Positions 9,568 through 19,366 of a DNA stretch of 64,000 nt are shown here, one piece after another. The DNA is from Paraburkholderia ultramafica. Its GTDB lineage: Bacteria; Pseudomonadota; Gammaproteobacteria; Burkholderiales; Burkholderiaceae. The position numbers and the translations under genes were made by a program. The notes below the pieces were generated by a model, which saw only the letters and a list, made by a program, of their open reading frames with translations, was not told where the DNA came from and searched no databases. The stretch lies in the NCBI RefSeq assembly GCF_902859915.1, contig NZ_CADIKK010000002.1, positions 62,001 to 126,000 on the forward strand. The letters are read 5' to 3'. Every line of letters starts with the position of its first letter. Position 1 is the first letter of the stretch.

Positions 9568-10275
9568 ATGAAACAGCCAGCAGGATCGATGATCACTTTT
9601 AGCCGCCCCGACGGCCAGCAGGTTCAGGGCTATCTCGCGAAGCCGCAGAAACTGGAGGGCGCGCCGGCCATCGTCGTGATTCAGGAGTGGTGGGGCGTGA
9701 ACGAGCAGATTCGCGGCGTCGCGGACCGGCTTGCGCAGGCCGGCTATCTGGCGCTGGTGCCCGATCTCTACCGCGGCAAAACGACGGTCGAAGAGGAAGA
9801 GGCACACCATCTGATGAGCGGACTCGATTTCGGCGATGCGGCCACTCAGGACGTGCGCGGCGCGGTCGACTATCTGAAGCAGCACGCGGCGAAAGTCGCC
9901 GTGACCGGCTACTGCATGGGCGGCGCGCTCACCTGGCTCGCGCTGTGCAATATTCCTGACGTGGCGGCCGGCGTGGTGTGGTACGGCTTCCCGCCGCTGG
10001 AGTATATCGACGCGTCGAAAATCAAGGTGCCGGTGATCGGTCACTGGGCTTCGCAAGACGAGTTCTTCCCCGCTGAAACGGTCGACGCGCTGGAGAAAAA
10101 GCTGACCGAGGCCAACGTCGATGTCGAGTTCCATCGCTATCTGGCGCATCACGCGTTCGCGAATGAAACGGCGGTCGGGCCGGGCCGTATCGCCAAGACG
10201 CAGTTCGATCCGGTCTGGTCGCAGCAAGCGTGGGACCGCACGCTGACGTTCTTCGGCCGCACGTTGTGGAAGTGA
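9568..10275 (+). CDS. Dienelactone hydrolase family protein
   Basis: This 235-residue alpha/beta hydrolase belongs to the dienelactone hydrolase family, whose classic member opens 4-carboxymethylenebutenolide in chlorocatechol breakdown. The cysteine nucleophile is in GYCMGG (C116), the acid is probably D164 (HWASQDEFF), and the histidine is in YLAHHAFAN (about 194-195). Length and spacing fit the family. ATG 9568 has GAGGAG just upstream. It stands alone, with no catechol pathway genes nearby, so the physiological substrate is open. Confidence 0.85.
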   Translation: MKQPAGSMITFSRPDGQQVQGYLAKPQKLEGAPAIVVIQEWWGVNEQIRGVADRLAQAGYLALVPDLYRGKTTVEEEEAHHLMSGLDFGDAATQDVRGAVDYLKQHAAKVAVTGYCMGGALTWLALCNIPDVAAGVVWYGFPPLEYIDASKIKVPVIGHWASQDEFFPAETVDALEKKLTEANVDVEFHRYLAHHAFANETAVGPGRIAKTQFDPVWSQQAWDRTLTFFGRTLWK

Positions 10276-10475
10276 GCGGCACGCTGGCCGGTCAGGAAGC
10301 GGTTCGCCTGGCATGGAAGCGTCGGGACTTCGCCGGTCATTCATGGCGCTCTTGAGGCCGAGCGGCGATGACGCGCTCAATCGTGTCCCTGAATGCTTGC
10401 GGTGTGCCGACACGTTGGCGCGGCACACCGGCAAGCCTTCCTTTAAAAACCAGAACGGCAAGAGACGCTTCACGC

Positions 10476-11223
<748 letters not shown>

Positions 11224-11304
11224 GGCGGGACTCCGTTGAGTTGATTGGAATGCCTGTGGGGTAGCGGGCGTTCGTGCGCGTGCTTGCGTGTTTGTTTGCG
11301 CAGT

Positions 11305-12192
11305 TCAGTCGTTGCCGGACAGAAACTGTCCGACGTGTGCGACGAAGCGCTCCGGATACTGATACAGCGAGCCGTGGTTCGCATCGGGGTAAATGATCAA
11401 CTGCGCATTCGGGATGTGCTGCTGAAGAATCCACGAATTGATCGAGTAGATGATCACGTCGTTGTCGCCGTTGATCACGAGCGTCGGCTGCTTCAGCGCC
11501 TTCAGATAGTCGAACGGGTTCTCGCGCGGTGCGCCCCACTTGGCGAGCGCGGCGAGCTGGGCCGGCGCGACCTTGTCGTTGGCTTCGGGATCGCGTCCTT
11601 CGGTGCGTAGACGAAAGCGTTGCAGGAACCTGCGGCCGGCGGCCTGGCTCGCGTCAGATGGCGAGAAGTGCACACGCAGCCACAGATGATCCGGTTGCGC
11701 GTACGTGGCGCCGAAAATGTCCTGCGCTTCGGGCGTGAGCGAGTCCATCGCTTCGCCGCTGCGCGGGCCGGTGCCGACCAGAATCAGACGGCGCACCAGC
11801 TCCGGTTCGGCGAGCGCCAGCGTTTGCGCGATCAGCCCGCCCATCGAAAAGCCCAGCACGTCGACCGTCGTGAGACCGAGCGCCTTGATGAACGCAGCGG
11901 CATTGGCCGCCGTCTCTTCGATCGATTCCGGCACTTCGCCGGACGTGCTGGCGATGCCCGCGTTGTTGAACAGGATCACTTCGCGTGTCTGCGCAAGGCC
12001 GTCGGTGACGGCCGGATCCCAATGGTCCATCGTGCCGGTGAAGTGGACGTTGAACACGAGCGGCACGCCCCCCGTCTTGCCAAAGCGGCGATACGCGAAG
12101 CGGATGCCATTGGCTTCGACGTACTGCGTCGGGACGGTTTGATGAGTATGGCGGGGCGCGGCAACGACGTTCGAATCGATCGGCTGGTTCAT
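11305..12192 (-). CDS. Alpha/beta hydrolase
   Basis: This is a 295-residue alpha/beta-hydrolase. It shows the N-terminal beta-sheet start VEANGIRFAYRRFGKTGGVPLVF, the nucleophile elbow GFSMGG and a late histidine in YPDANHGSLYQYPERF. ATG 12192 has AGAGGAA before it; an open frame continues 69 codons upstream but looks non-coding. The SDR pseudogene follows on the same strand, and a LysR-type remnant lies divergently upstream, which suggests a former regulated hydrolase/SDR pair. In sequence style it resembles hydrolases of the non-haem chloroperoxidase and dienoate-hydrolase type, but no substrate can be assigned. Confidence 0.8.
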   Translation of the reverse strand: MNQPIDSNVVAAPRHTHQTVPTQYVEANGIRFAYRRFGKTGGVPLVFNVHFTGTMDHWDPAVTDGLAQTREVILFNNAGIASTSGEVPESIEETAANAAAFIKALGLTTVDVLGFSMGGLIAQTLALAEPELVRRLILVGTGPRSGEAMDSLTPEAQDIFGATYAQPDHLWLRVHFSPSDASQAAGRRFLQRFRLRTEGRDPEANDKVAPAQLAALAKWGAPRENPFDYLKALKQPTLVINGDNDVIIYSINSWILQQHIPNAQLIIYPDANHGSLYQYPERFVAHVGQFLSGND

Positions 12193-12384
12193 TTCCGGTT
12201 CCTCTGCGATATAGATGAAAGGCATGGAGCGAGGGCGGGTGTCAGGCCGGGTGGTCTTCGGTCTGTCTTCCGCGTCGCTGCCTGATGGGTAATGTAGTGA
12301 TGACTTGCGCAAAGGAAAAAGACTTTGTAGGCTGATGGGCATGCCCGTGAGGCATGCCTTGTCGCACGACTCAGCGAGGGGTGC

Positions 12385-12576
12385 ATGGAGCTTCGACATC
12401 TACGGTATTTCATGGCGGCCGCCGAAACCGGCAGCCTGACGGTGGCCGGCGCAACGGCGCCTGCATACGTCGCAGCCGTCGCTGAGCCGCCAGATCCGCG
12501 ATCTTCGCCAGTGCTGAAGCTCTTTCTTTCCAGAGCCGACGAATTGATGGCGCAGGTCGCGTCGCATTCAAGCTGA
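12385..12576 (+). pseudogene. LysR-family regulator remnant
   Basis: The sequence opens with MELRHLRYFMAAAETGSLTVA, the start of a LysR helix-turn-helix. The frame then shifts: RLHTSQPSLSRQIRDL, the recognition helix, is read in another frame (about 12450-12505). The last codons (KLFLSRADELMAQVA) look like the C-terminus of such a protein. A normal member has about 300 residues, so most of the effector domain is missing. It is divergent from the alpha/beta hydrolase at 11305-12192, which it presumably once controlled. Confidence 0.7.
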
Positions 12577-12732
12577 ATCGACGAAGCGCGCACGCTGTTC
12601 GTATGCCGCTCGCGCGCGCGGCTATGCTTGCTGCATGACTCTGATCAAGCATGCGACTACCAACGTCCCGCGCGTGAAGTTTTCGCCGTCTGCGGCTATG
12701 ATGCGCAAATAACGAAACCGGCGGGGAAAACC

Positions 12733-13737
12733 TTGAAGACCGATTCCGTAGCGACGCACGCAGCCGCCACGGCTTGCGTCTACAGCCACTTTGATACGCA
12801 CCACGAAACACCACGCGCGCAAGTGCTCGCATGGCGAGACCGTCTGGGTCATTTCCTCGACGTGCCGATCTCGCGCCAGCAACTGGCCGATGGCTTCAAC
12901 GGCAGTATCGACAGCTACCGCGTTGCCGATCTGACCTTCATGGATTGCCAGACCGATCCGATTTCGCAAACCCGGTCGGTCGCGCGCATTTCCACGGATT
13001 CGGTCCGCCAGTTCGTGTTTCATGTGGCCGTCGAAGGCACGATCGAAACCGGCGCGGGTCTTTACCCGAAACGCAAGGCGGTGCAGTCCGAGCCGGGCAT
13101 TCTCGCGCTCGATATGAACCAGCCGATGCAGATGACACGCAGCGCCTGCCGGGTGCTGGCGTTTTTTCTGCCGCGTGAGTTGGTGGAAACCGTGTTGCCG
13201 GAAGCGGAGTCGATTCATGGCCGCGCGATCGAATATCACTCACCGCTCGCCCGGATGATTCCGGCGCATCTTGCCCACCTGTGCAAGACACTGCCCACGA
13301 TGAGCGCGCCCGATGCGTACGACGCGATGCGCACCTGTGCGATGTTGATTGCGGCGGCCTTCGGCAAGGAGGCCGGGCTGACCGGCAATGCGCGCGCGGC
13401 GGCGCGCACCGCGATGTTCGCGACGGCACGCCGCTATATCGACGCGAATCTCGGGCAGATGGATCTCACGCTCGAAAACGTGCTCGCCGCATCGCAACTT
13501 TCGCGGCCCACGCTGTACCGGCTGTTCGAGCCCGAGGGCGGGCTGGTCACTTATATTCGCAACCGCCGGTTGCGCGAGGCGGCCGATGAATTGCATCGCT
13601 ACCCGCACAAAGCGATCGTCGAGGTCGCTTATGGTTTGGGGTTCAATAGCGCGTCGGATTTCAATCGCGCGTTTCGTCGTGCGTATGACATGTCACCGAG
13701 CGATTTCCGGGCGCTGACGCTTCGGCAAACGCCTTGA
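12733..13737 (+). CDS. AraC-family transcriptional regulator
   Basis: This is a regulator of about 334 residues. The N-terminal half (WRDRLGHFLDVPISRQQLADGF) resembles the AraC_binding_2 domain of XylS/FeaR-like activators. The C-terminal 100 residues form the double helix-turn-helix: LTLENVLAASQLSRPTLYRLF, then VEVAYGLGFNSASDFNRAFRRAYDMSPSDFR. The start is uncertain: the frame is open from TTG 12628, and TTG 12733 gives the more usual length. It lies 228 bp before the M20-family amidohydrolase gene on the same strand, so control of that gene is possible but unproven. Confidence 0.82.
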   Translation: MKTDSVATHAAATACVYSHFDTHHETPRAQVLAWRDRLGHFLDVPISRQQLADGFNGSIDSYRVADLTFMDCQTDPISQTRSVARISTDSVRQFVFHVAVEGTIETGAGLYPKRKAVQSEPGILALDMNQPMQMTRSACRVLAFFLPRELVETVLPEAESIHGRAIEYHSPLARMIPAHLAHLCKTLPTMSAPDAYDAMRTCAMLIAAAFGKEAGLTGNARAAARTAMFATARRYIDANLGQMDLTLENVLAASQLSRPTLYRLFEPEGGLVTYIRNRRLREAADELHRYPHKAIVEVAYGLGFNSASDFNRAFRRAYDMSPSDFRALTLRQTP

Positions 13738-13965
13738 GGTCTCGCTATAACCGGAGTCGATCAGGGCAATGCGCCCGGCTCGACTGACGCTGGCCGATAT
13801 TAACGGGCCAACCTTATGGCATGCTTAGCCGCCGCATTGAGCGGACGCGTCCTCGCGTCGAGACGTGTAATCTGTCGGCACGCAAGCTCAATCGCTCAAT
13901 GAACGCGCGTCGGCAACCGAAGCCACGCAGCGTGGGCAATCAATCAAATTAAAGGAGATGAGAAC

Positions 13966-15207
13966 GTGGTGAAGATCGATCCGGAGCGCTTGCTGAGCGA
14001 CCTCAAACGGCTGCGCAGTTTCGGCGCGACCGGCCCGGGCGTGGTCCGGCTTGCGCTTTCGCCGGTGGATCTGGCGTCGCGCCAGTGGCTCGTCGAACGG
14101 ATGACGCAGGCGGGACTCGACGCTGGCATCGACGGCATCGGGACTGTGTTCGGGCGTTCGCGCAACCGTGGTCCGGCACTCGTGATCGGTTCTCATACCG
14201 ATACGCAGCCGACCGGCGGCTGGCTCGATGGCGCGATGGGCGTGATCTACGGACTGGAGATCGTGCGCACGCTGGCGGAAAACGTCGCGACGAAGCATCT
14301 GGCGGTGGACGTGGCGTCGTGGATCGATGAAGAGGGCACCTTTTCCGGCTTGCTCGGCAGCCGCAGCTTCGTGGGCGATGCCCTCGACGAGTCGATTCGC
14401 GGCGCTACGAATCGGCAAGGCCAGCATCTCGAAGACGTGCTCGAAGCCGCGGGCCTGGCCGCACGGCCGCGTGCACGCTTCGAACCCGGCCGCCAGGTCG
14501 CCTATCTCGAGCCGCATATCGAGCAGGGCGGCCGGCTGGAAGCGGCTGGGAAATCCATCGGCGTCGTCACCACGATTGTCGGGCTTCGCGAGTTGCGCTT
14601 GCGCTTCACGGGCCAGCGCAACCACGCGGGCACCACGCCGATGGCAATCCGGCGCGACGCCGGCGCGGCGCTGGTCGCCTTTATCGCAACGATGAACGAC
14701 GCGTTCGCGCAGCTCGCGGATGCCGACACCGTCTGGACCGTGGGCCGCATCGAGCTCGACCCGGGCTCGCTGAGCGTCGTGCCGGGCGCGGCCGACATGT
14801 ATCTGCAATTCCGCGATGCGAATGCCGCGCGCTTGCAGGCGATGGAAAGCAGACTCGCCGAACTGGTGCGGGACTTCAATGCGCGCAATGGGGTGAGTGC
14901 GGAGATGACGACCATTGACGAGCCGATGGAACCGGTGAGCATGCAGTCAGCGCTTGCGGAGCATCTCGCCAGAGCCGCCGAGGCGGTTGCGCCCGGGCAA
15001 TGGCTTCGCATGCCGAGCGGGGCGGCGCACGACGCGCAGGTCATCGCGCGCTGCATGCCGGCCTGCATGATGTTCGTGCCGAGCATCGGCGGCGTGAGTC
15101 ACGACTTCATCGAGGATACGGCCGAGGAGCACATCGTCCTCGGCTGCCAGGTCGCGGCCACGGCTGCGGCCGCGATTCTGCAAGACCAGTGGGCGAAGCG
15201 GTCGTGA
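13966..15207 (+). CDS. Zn-dependent M20-family amidohydrolase (N-carbamoyl-L-amino-acid hydrolase/allantoate amidohydrolase type)
   Basis: This is a 413-residue enzyme with the di-zinc M20 architecture: GSHTDTQPTGGWLDG (first His and bridging Asp), the catalytic EEGTFSG glutamates, and LEPHIEQGG, typical of the N-carbamoyl amino acid/allantoate/ureidopropionate hydrolase branch. A dimerisation domain with GQRNHAGTTPM follows, and then MPSGAAHDAQ with a late His ligand. Translation starts at GTG 13966 (or 13969) behind AAAGGAG. Such enzymes release ammonia and CO2 from carbamoylated amines. The exact substrate cannot be set from the sequence. Confidence 0.88.
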   Translation: MVKIDPERLLSDLKRLRSFGATGPGVVRLALSPVDLASRQWLVERMTQAGLDAGIDGIGTVFGRSRNRGPALVIGSHTDTQPTGGWLDGAMGVIYGLEIVRTLAENVATKHLAVDVASWIDEEGTFSGLLGSRSFVGDALDESIRGATNRQGQHLEDVLEAAGLAARPRARFEPGRQVAYLEPHIEQGGRLEAAGKSIGVVTTIVGLRELRLRFTGQRNHAGTTPMAIRRDAGAALVAFIATMNDAFAQLADADTVWTVGRIELDPGSLSVVPGAADMYLQFRDANAARLQAMESRLAELVRDFNARNGVSAEMTTIDEPMEPVSMQSALAEHLARAAEAVAPGQWLRMPSGAAHDAQVIARCMPACMMFVPSIGGVSHDFIEDTAEEHIVLGCQVAATAAAAILQDQWAKRS

Positions 15208-15274
15208 CGAGCGTTGGCGTCGCTGATGCAGCCGATGAACCGCCAACGCCGTCACGCGTCTTCCGCCGTACCCG
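15208..15274. other. Convergent intergenic hairpin
   Basis: Between two converging genes there is a perfect 9-bp inverted repeat, GCGTTGGCG (15211-15219) with CGCCAACGC (15241-15249). It has no T-tract on either side. It may serve as a weak bidirectional terminator. Confidence 0.4.
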
Positions 15275-15580
15275 TTATTTCCATTTCGAGCCGAGTTTAT
15301 CCAGCCCGGCTTTCATCAGGTCTTCCGGCACCATCGCAATGCGCATTTCGCAGTCGGCGTTGAACTTCAGGAACCATGGCTCCGCGAGCGCGGGAATGGC
15401 CGACGCATCGTCGATGTTCACTGCGAGCACCGCGCCACGTTTGCCACTCTGCTCGGTGAAGTAGACGGTTTCGGGTTTCGTCTCGTCGAGTATCTTCGCC
15501 ATCACTTCGCCGATGCTGCCATCGCGCACCATCGTGTTGAACGGTTCGTGCGGTATTTGTATGTTGAGAAGCATGCGCAT
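15275..15580 (-). CDS. Conserved hypothetical protein (101 aa)
   Basis: This is a small soluble protein starting MRMLLNIQIPHEPFNTMVRDGSIG, with a later VYFTEQSGKRGAVLAVNI and ending in KAGLDKLGSKWK. The alternating hydrophobic strands and length suggest a ferredoxin-like alpha/beta fold, but I recognise no active-site motif. The start at 15580 is preferred over an ATG eight codons upstream. It lies 47 bp downstream of arsH on the same strand and may be co-transcribed with the ars operon. A link to arsenic is not established. Confidence 0.6.
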   Translation of the reverse strand: MRMLLNIQIPHEPFNTMVRDGSIGEVMAKILDETKPETVYFTEQSGKRGAVLAVNIDDASAIPALAEPWFLKFNADCEMRIAMVPEDLMKAGLDKLGSKWK

Positions 15581-15627
15581 GTCTTCCTCCTGGTTGATGC
15601 CCAACGGGCATCTTAAGGATAGGAGCT

Positions 15628-16380
15628 TTATGCGTCGCTGTTAGGGTCCATGTCGGCCGATTCATGGTTCATGGCGGCCGCCGCCAAAGTTGCCGCGAGT
15701 TCCGGTTGCGCTTCCTTGCGTTCGCTGTAGCGATCGGTCAGATAATCAGAACGGTCGCGCACCAGCAGCGTGAACTTGTACAACTCTTCCATCACGTCGA
15801 CCACGCGGTCGTAATAGGCTGAAGGTTTCATCCGCCCATCGGCATCGAATTCCTGGTAAGCCTTCGCGACAGATGATTGATTGGGGATCGTCACCATCCG
15901 CATCCAGCGGCCCAGCACACGCAACGCGTTGACCGCGTTGAACGACTGCGAACCGCCGCAAACTTGCATCACGGCGAGCGTGCGTCCTTGCGTCGGACGC
16001 ACGCCGCCGCTTTCGAGCGGCAGCCAGTCGATCTGATTCTTGAAGACGGCCGTCAGCGTGCCGTGCCGTTCCGGGCTGCACCACACCTGTCCTTCCGACC
16101 ACGCCGATAGTGTGCGCAGTTCGACGACCTTCGGGTGATCGGCGGCAACGCTGTCCGTGAGCGGCAGATCGTGGGGGTCGAAGACCCGCGTGTCAGCGCC
16201 GAAATGGCGCAAGATGCGTTCGGCTTCGAGTGTGAGAAGCCGGCTGAACGAAGTGGGACGCAACGATCCGTAGAGCAGCAGGATTCGCGGCGCGTGTTGC
16301 GAGACCGTCCGTGGTTCGAGCTTTTGCGGGTCCGGCGTGTGCAAATGTGGGCCGCTGATATTCGGAAGATGTTCCGGCAT
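15628..16380 (-). CDS. arsH: ArsH, NADPH-dependent FMN reductase/organoarsenical oxidase
   Basis: This is a 250-residue flavodoxin-like protein. The phosphate-binding loop of FMN reads [21 protein letters not shown]. Further family markers are [23 protein letters not shown] and [23 protein letters not shown]. ArsH enzymes reduce FMN with NADPH and oxidise trivalent organoarsenicals to less toxic pentavalent forms. Its ATG overlaps the arsC stop in a TAATG junction, so the two are translationally coupled. It is the last of the four ars genes. Confidence 0.92.
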   Translation of the reverse strand: MPEHLPNISGPHLHTPDPQKLEPRTVSQHAPRILLLYGSLRPTSFSRLLTLEAERILRHFGADTRVFDPHDLPLTDSVAADHPKVVELRTLSAWSEGQVWCSPERHGTLTAVFKNQIDWLPLESGGVRPTQGRTLAVMQVCGGSQSFNAVNALRVLGRWMRMVTIPNQSSVAKAYQEFDADGRMKPSAYYDRVVDVMEELYKFTLLVRDRSDYLTDRYSERKEAQPELAATLAAAAMNHESADMDPNSDA

Positions 16381-16802
16381 TAACGGATCCTCCGTCCTGT
16401 ACTGTCGACCACCTGCTCGCCGTCTTCCTTGGCAAACGCGCGTTGCTGCCCGGCGGGCAGGATATCGAGCACCAGCTCGGACGGCCGGCATAAACGCACG
16501 CCGAGCGGCGTGACCACGATCGGGCGATTGATCAGGATAGGGTGGGCGAGCATTGCATCGAGCAATTGCGTATCGGTCAGGGACGCGTTCGCGAGGCCGA
16601 GTTCGTCGTACGGCGTGCCTTTTTCGCGCAGCACGGCGCGCACGGTGAGCCCCGCGCGCTCGATCAGACTTTTTAACGTGTCCCGATCGGGCGGATTCTT
16701 CAGATACTCGATGACTTCCGGTTCGATGCCTGCATTGCGGAGCATCGCCAGCGTATTGCGCGACGTGCCGCAATCCGGGTTGTGGTAAATGGTGACGCTC
16801 AT
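16380..16802 (-). CDS. arsC: ArsC, glutaredoxin-dependent arsenate reductase
   Basis: This 140-residue enzyme starts [20 protein letters not shown], with the catalytic cysteine C11 in the CGTSRN loop that marks the E. coli plasmid R773-type arsenate reductases. [20 protein letters not shown] follows, with the conserved arginines. It reduces arsenate to arsenite using glutathione and glutaredoxin. The gene overlaps the end of acr3 by 4 nt and the start of arsH by one base, inside a tightly packed operon. Confidence 0.94.
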   Translation of the reverse strand: MSVTIYHNPDCGTSRNTLAMLRNAGIEPEVIEYLKNPPDRDTLKSLIERAGLTVRAVLREKGTPYDELGLANASLTDTQLLDAMLAHPILINRPIVVTPLGVRLCRPSELVLDILPAGQQRAFAKEDGEQVVDSTGRRIR

Positions 16803-17884
16803 ACACGTTGTCCTTTGATGCGGTGTTTTGCCTCGTACCAGTGCTGCGAACGATTGACGACACTGACCACCAGCAGCATGACTGGCACTTCGATCAGCAC
16901 GCCGACCACGGTGGCCAGCGCCGCGCCCGAATGAAAACCGAACAGACTGATCGCCGTGGCGACCGCCAGCTCGAAGAAGTTGCTCGCGCCGATCAGACTC
17001 GACGGACCCGCGACGCAATGCGCGACACTAAGCCGGCGATTGAGCAGATAGGCGAGGCCGGAGTTGAAGAACACCTGGATCAGAATGGGCACCGCGAGCA
17101 TCGCGATCACGAGCGGCTGTTCAACGATGGCCTGGCCCTGGAACGCGAACAGAAGGACGAGCGTCGCGAGTAGCGCGCTGATCGAAAAAGGCCCGAGACG
17201 CGCTATCGCCTGCTGGAGATGCGCGTCGCCTCTGGCCAGCAGGCGCCGGCGCAGCCACTGCGCGAGGATGACTGGAAGCACGATGTACAGGCCGACCGAA
17301 ACGATCAAGGTGTCCCACGGCACGGTAATCGCGGACAAACCCAGCAGCAGGGCCACGAGCGGCGCGAAGGCGACGATCATGATCGAGTCGTTGAGCGCGA
17401 CTTGCGACAAGGTGAAATACGGATCGCCCTTGCACAGTTGCGACCAGACGAACACCATCGCCGTGCACGGCGCGGCGGCGAGCAGAATCAGACCGGCGAT
17501 ATAGCTGTCGAGCTGAGCGGCGGAAAGCCATGGCGCGAATACATGCCGGATGAAAATCCAGCCGAGCACCGCCATCGAAAATGGTTTGACGAACCAGTTC
17601 ACGAATAGCGTGACGCCGATGCCGCGCCATTGGCTTTTCACTTGCGTCATCGCGGCGAAATCGATCTTGACCAGCATCGGAATGATCATTACCCAGATCA
17701 GCACGCCGACTGGAAGATTGACCTGCGCGACCTGCATGCGCGCTATGGCCTGAAACAGCCAGGGCAGTACCTGCCCGAACAGTATGCCGCCGACGATGCA
17801 CAGCGCGACCCATACCGTCAGGTAACGTTCGAAGAAGCCGATCGCGGGCCGCGCGTCGGGAATCGTGGTGTATGTGGTGGTCAT
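16799..17884 (-). CDS. acr3: ACR3-family arsenite efflux permease
   Basis: This is a 361-residue inner-membrane protein with ten predicted membrane segments. The key cysteine of the family is in [21 protein letters not shown] (TM4), and the conserved glutamate is in [21 protein letters not shown] (TM9). It exports arsenite, driven by the proton gradient. ATG 17884 overlaps the arsR stop in an ATGA junction. It is an ACR3-type pump rather than ArsB, and there is no arsA, so it works as a secondary carrier. Confidence 0.94.
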   Translation of the reverse strand: MTTTYTTIPDARPAIGFFERYLTVWVALCIVGGILFGQVLPWLFQAIARMQVAQVNLPVGVLIWVMIIPMLVKIDFAAMTQVKSQWRGIGVTLFVNWFVKPFSMAVLGWIFIRHVFAPWLSAAQLDSYIAGLILLAAAPCTAMVFVWSQLCKGDPYFTLSQVALNDSIMIVAFAPLVALLLGLSAITVPWDTLIVSVGLYIVLPVILAQWLRRRLLARGDAHLQQAIARLGPFSISALLATLVLLFAFQGQAIVEQPLVIAMLAVPILIQVFFNSGLAYLLNRRLSVAHCVAGPSSLIGASNFFELAVATAISLFGFHSGAALATVVGVLIEVPVMLLVVSVVNRSQHWYEAKHRIKGQRV

Positions 17885-18207
17885 TTTTCGCAGCAGCCAG
17901 GCAGATTGCTCGCCGCGCACGTCGCGCCGGCGCAGCAGTTTTCCGTCAGGAAGCCGATCAGGCTGGTCATCGCGTCGAAGTTTGCTGTGTAGAAGATGAA
18001 ACGACCTTCCTGGCGCGACTTGACCAGCTCCGCGTGCGACAGGTCCTTCAAGTGGAAGGACAGGCTCGAAGGGGAGACCCCCAACTGCTGCGCGATTTCA
18101 CCGGCGGCCATGCCATCCGGCCCGGCGACGATTAGTGAGCGGAAAATCGCGAGCCGCGATTCATGAGCGAGCGCGCCGAGCGCGCGTACCACGAGGTTCG
18201 AGTCCAT
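17881..18207 (-). CDS. arsR: ArsR-family arsenite-responsive repressor
   Basis: This is a repressor of about 108 residues. The winged helix reads LGALAHESRLAIFRSLIVAGPDGM, then AGEIAQQLGVSPSSLSFHLKDL. It lacks the ELCVCDL arsenite site of E. coli ArsR. Instead the C-terminal tail carries five cysteines (about 91, 92, 97, 105, 106; [20 protein letters not shown]), which matches ArsR variants that sense As(III) through C-terminal cysteines. ATG 18207 or 18219 is the start. It heads the operon arsR-acr3-arsC-arsH and lies just downstream of a palindromic operator. Confidence 0.92.
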   Translation of the reverse strand: MDSNLVVRALGALAHESRLAIFRSLIVAGPDGMAAGEIAQQLGVSPSSLSFHLKDLSHAELVKSRQEGRFIFYTANFDAMTSLIGFLTENCCAGATCAASNLPGCCEK

Positions 18208-18256
18208 GCCTCGAACCATACGCTATTTGTTTTTATATTTCAAGAAGTGTTGAAAT
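18208..18256 (-). promoter_or_regulatory. ars operon promoter and ArsR operator
   Basis: A perfect inverted repeat, ATTTCAA-N6-TTGAAAT, lies at 18237-18256. On the minus strand its second arm supplies TTGAAA as -35, followed after 17 bp by TATGGT as -10 (about 18214-18219). Bound repressor would therefore cover the promoter. The predicted transcription start is within a few bases of the arsR ATG at 18207, so the mRNA could be leaderless or nearly so. Confidence 0.65.
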
Positions 18257-18353
18257 GACGTGACGGCACATGCAATGGTGCTTGCGATGATATGGCCGCA
18301 TAGACGGGTGTTGCCGTGTCGTGTCACGACGCGTTCAACTCTACCCGGTAATC

Positions 18354-18375
18354 GCGCGGCAACGGCTTGCCGCGC
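18354..18375 (-). terminator. Hairpin after ogt
   Basis: A perfect 9-bp stem, GCGCGGCAA/TTGCCGCGC, with a CGGC loop starts just after the ogt stop. There is no U-tract, so it is only a possible terminator or mRNA end-protecting hairpin. Confidence 0.4.
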
Positions 18376-18381
18376 ATCCGG

Positions 18382-18996
18382 TCAGTTGCCGAACAGCGAT
18401 GCTTGCGTCCCACGGCTCGGTGCGTGGCGTGCGGGCTTCGCCTGTGCGTTGACCTCGGTTGCCCGCGTCTGAATTGGCGTCTGCGCCCGCGTATCGGCCG
18501 CCGCTTCCAGCGAAGTCTGGCCGGCTTCCAGGGACAGCAGAAGCATCTTGTTGGCCAATCCACCAGCAAAACCGGTCAGCTCGCCGGACGCGCCGATCAC
18601 GCGATGGCACGGCGCGACGATGGAGATCGGATTCCTGCCGTTCGCCGCGCCGACTGCCCGCACCGCGTTGACATTGCCGATCTGCTGCGCGATCTCCGCG
18701 TAGCTGCGCGTCTGGCCGAACGGGATCGTCAACAGCGCGTGCCAGACTTTCTTCTGGAAGTCCGTGCCCTGAAAGTCGAGCGTGAGATCGAATTCGTGCC
18801 GCGTGCCGGCGAAATACTCGTTTAACTGCCGCTCGGTTTCGATCAGCACGGCACGGTCATTCGCTTCGACCAACTCGCCGAGACGCACCCGGTTCGGCTT
18901 GTCGTTCTCCCACAGAATCGCTGCGAGGCGCTCACCGCTGGCTACGAGCTTCAGCTGGCCGACCGGCGAATCCATCAACTTGTATGCGTACGTCAC
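18382..18996 (-). CDS. ogt: Methylated-DNA-[protein]-cysteine S-methyltransferase
   Basis: This is a 204-residue suicide repair protein that takes methyl groups from O6-methylguanine. The acceptor cysteine C130 lies in IVAPCHRVIG, preceded by FQKKVWHALLTIPFGQTRSYAEIA and AVGAANGRNP, all hallmarks of the Ogt/AGT fold. The start is GTG 18996 with AGGAG about eight bases before; the frame stays open for about 100 further codons upstream without family similarity. An extra 40-residue tail after the AGT core (SLEAAADTRAQTPIQTRATE and on, to SLFGN) is longer than usual. Confidence 0.92.
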   Translation of the reverse strand: MTYAYKLMDSPVGQLKLVASGERLAAILWENDKPNRVRLGELVEANDRAVLIETERQLNEYFAGTRHEFDLTLDFQGTDFQKKVWHALLTIPFGQTRSYAEIAQQIGNVNAVRAVGAANGRNPISIVAPCHRVIGASGELTGFAGGLANKMLLLSLEAGQTSLEAAADTRAQTPIQTRATEVNAQAKPARHAPSRGTQASLFGN

Positions 18997-19366
18997 TTTG
19001 CTTGCTCCTGACTGGTTGGAGGTACAGAGGCGGACGAGGCCGGTCTGCGAACCCGCGCTGAAAGCGCGCCCATATTCGACAGAGTGAACCTTGTTGTCTG
19101 TGGAGACACTCCAGATCTTGCTATCTGATTCGTACTCGTCCTTCATGTTCCAGCAACCATGGCTGGAAAGCGCCCGACCTGTCACTGTACAGTCCTTTTC
19201 GATTCCATTCATAAGATGTTGCCGGCTTCGCGGCCCGATTAGACACTCACGTATCCGGATCGATCCGCTCCAACAAAAAGCTTGCAACCGCATCCTGCCC
19301 GCGACTCAGTAGAATTGATACCTTCGATACGACGCGCACCGCTACCCGGACAACTTCCTTACCATT
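18997..19366. other. Divergent region between ogt and the LRR-kinase gene
   Basis: No clear gene is seen. On the minus strand the ogt frame remains open to 19293, giving a Cys- and Ser-rich peptide without recognisable similarity, which I take as chance. No convincing Ada box or other operator was found. Confidence 0.35.

Noticed and set aside
15211..15249. Hairpin as a definite rho-independent terminator
   Set aside because: No T-tract on either strand and a 21-nt loop, so it is only listed as a possible structure.
18997..19293. N-terminal extension of Ogt by about 100 residues
   Set aside because: The frame is open, but a GTG with a good AGGAG lies exactly where family similarity begins, and the extension resembles nothing.
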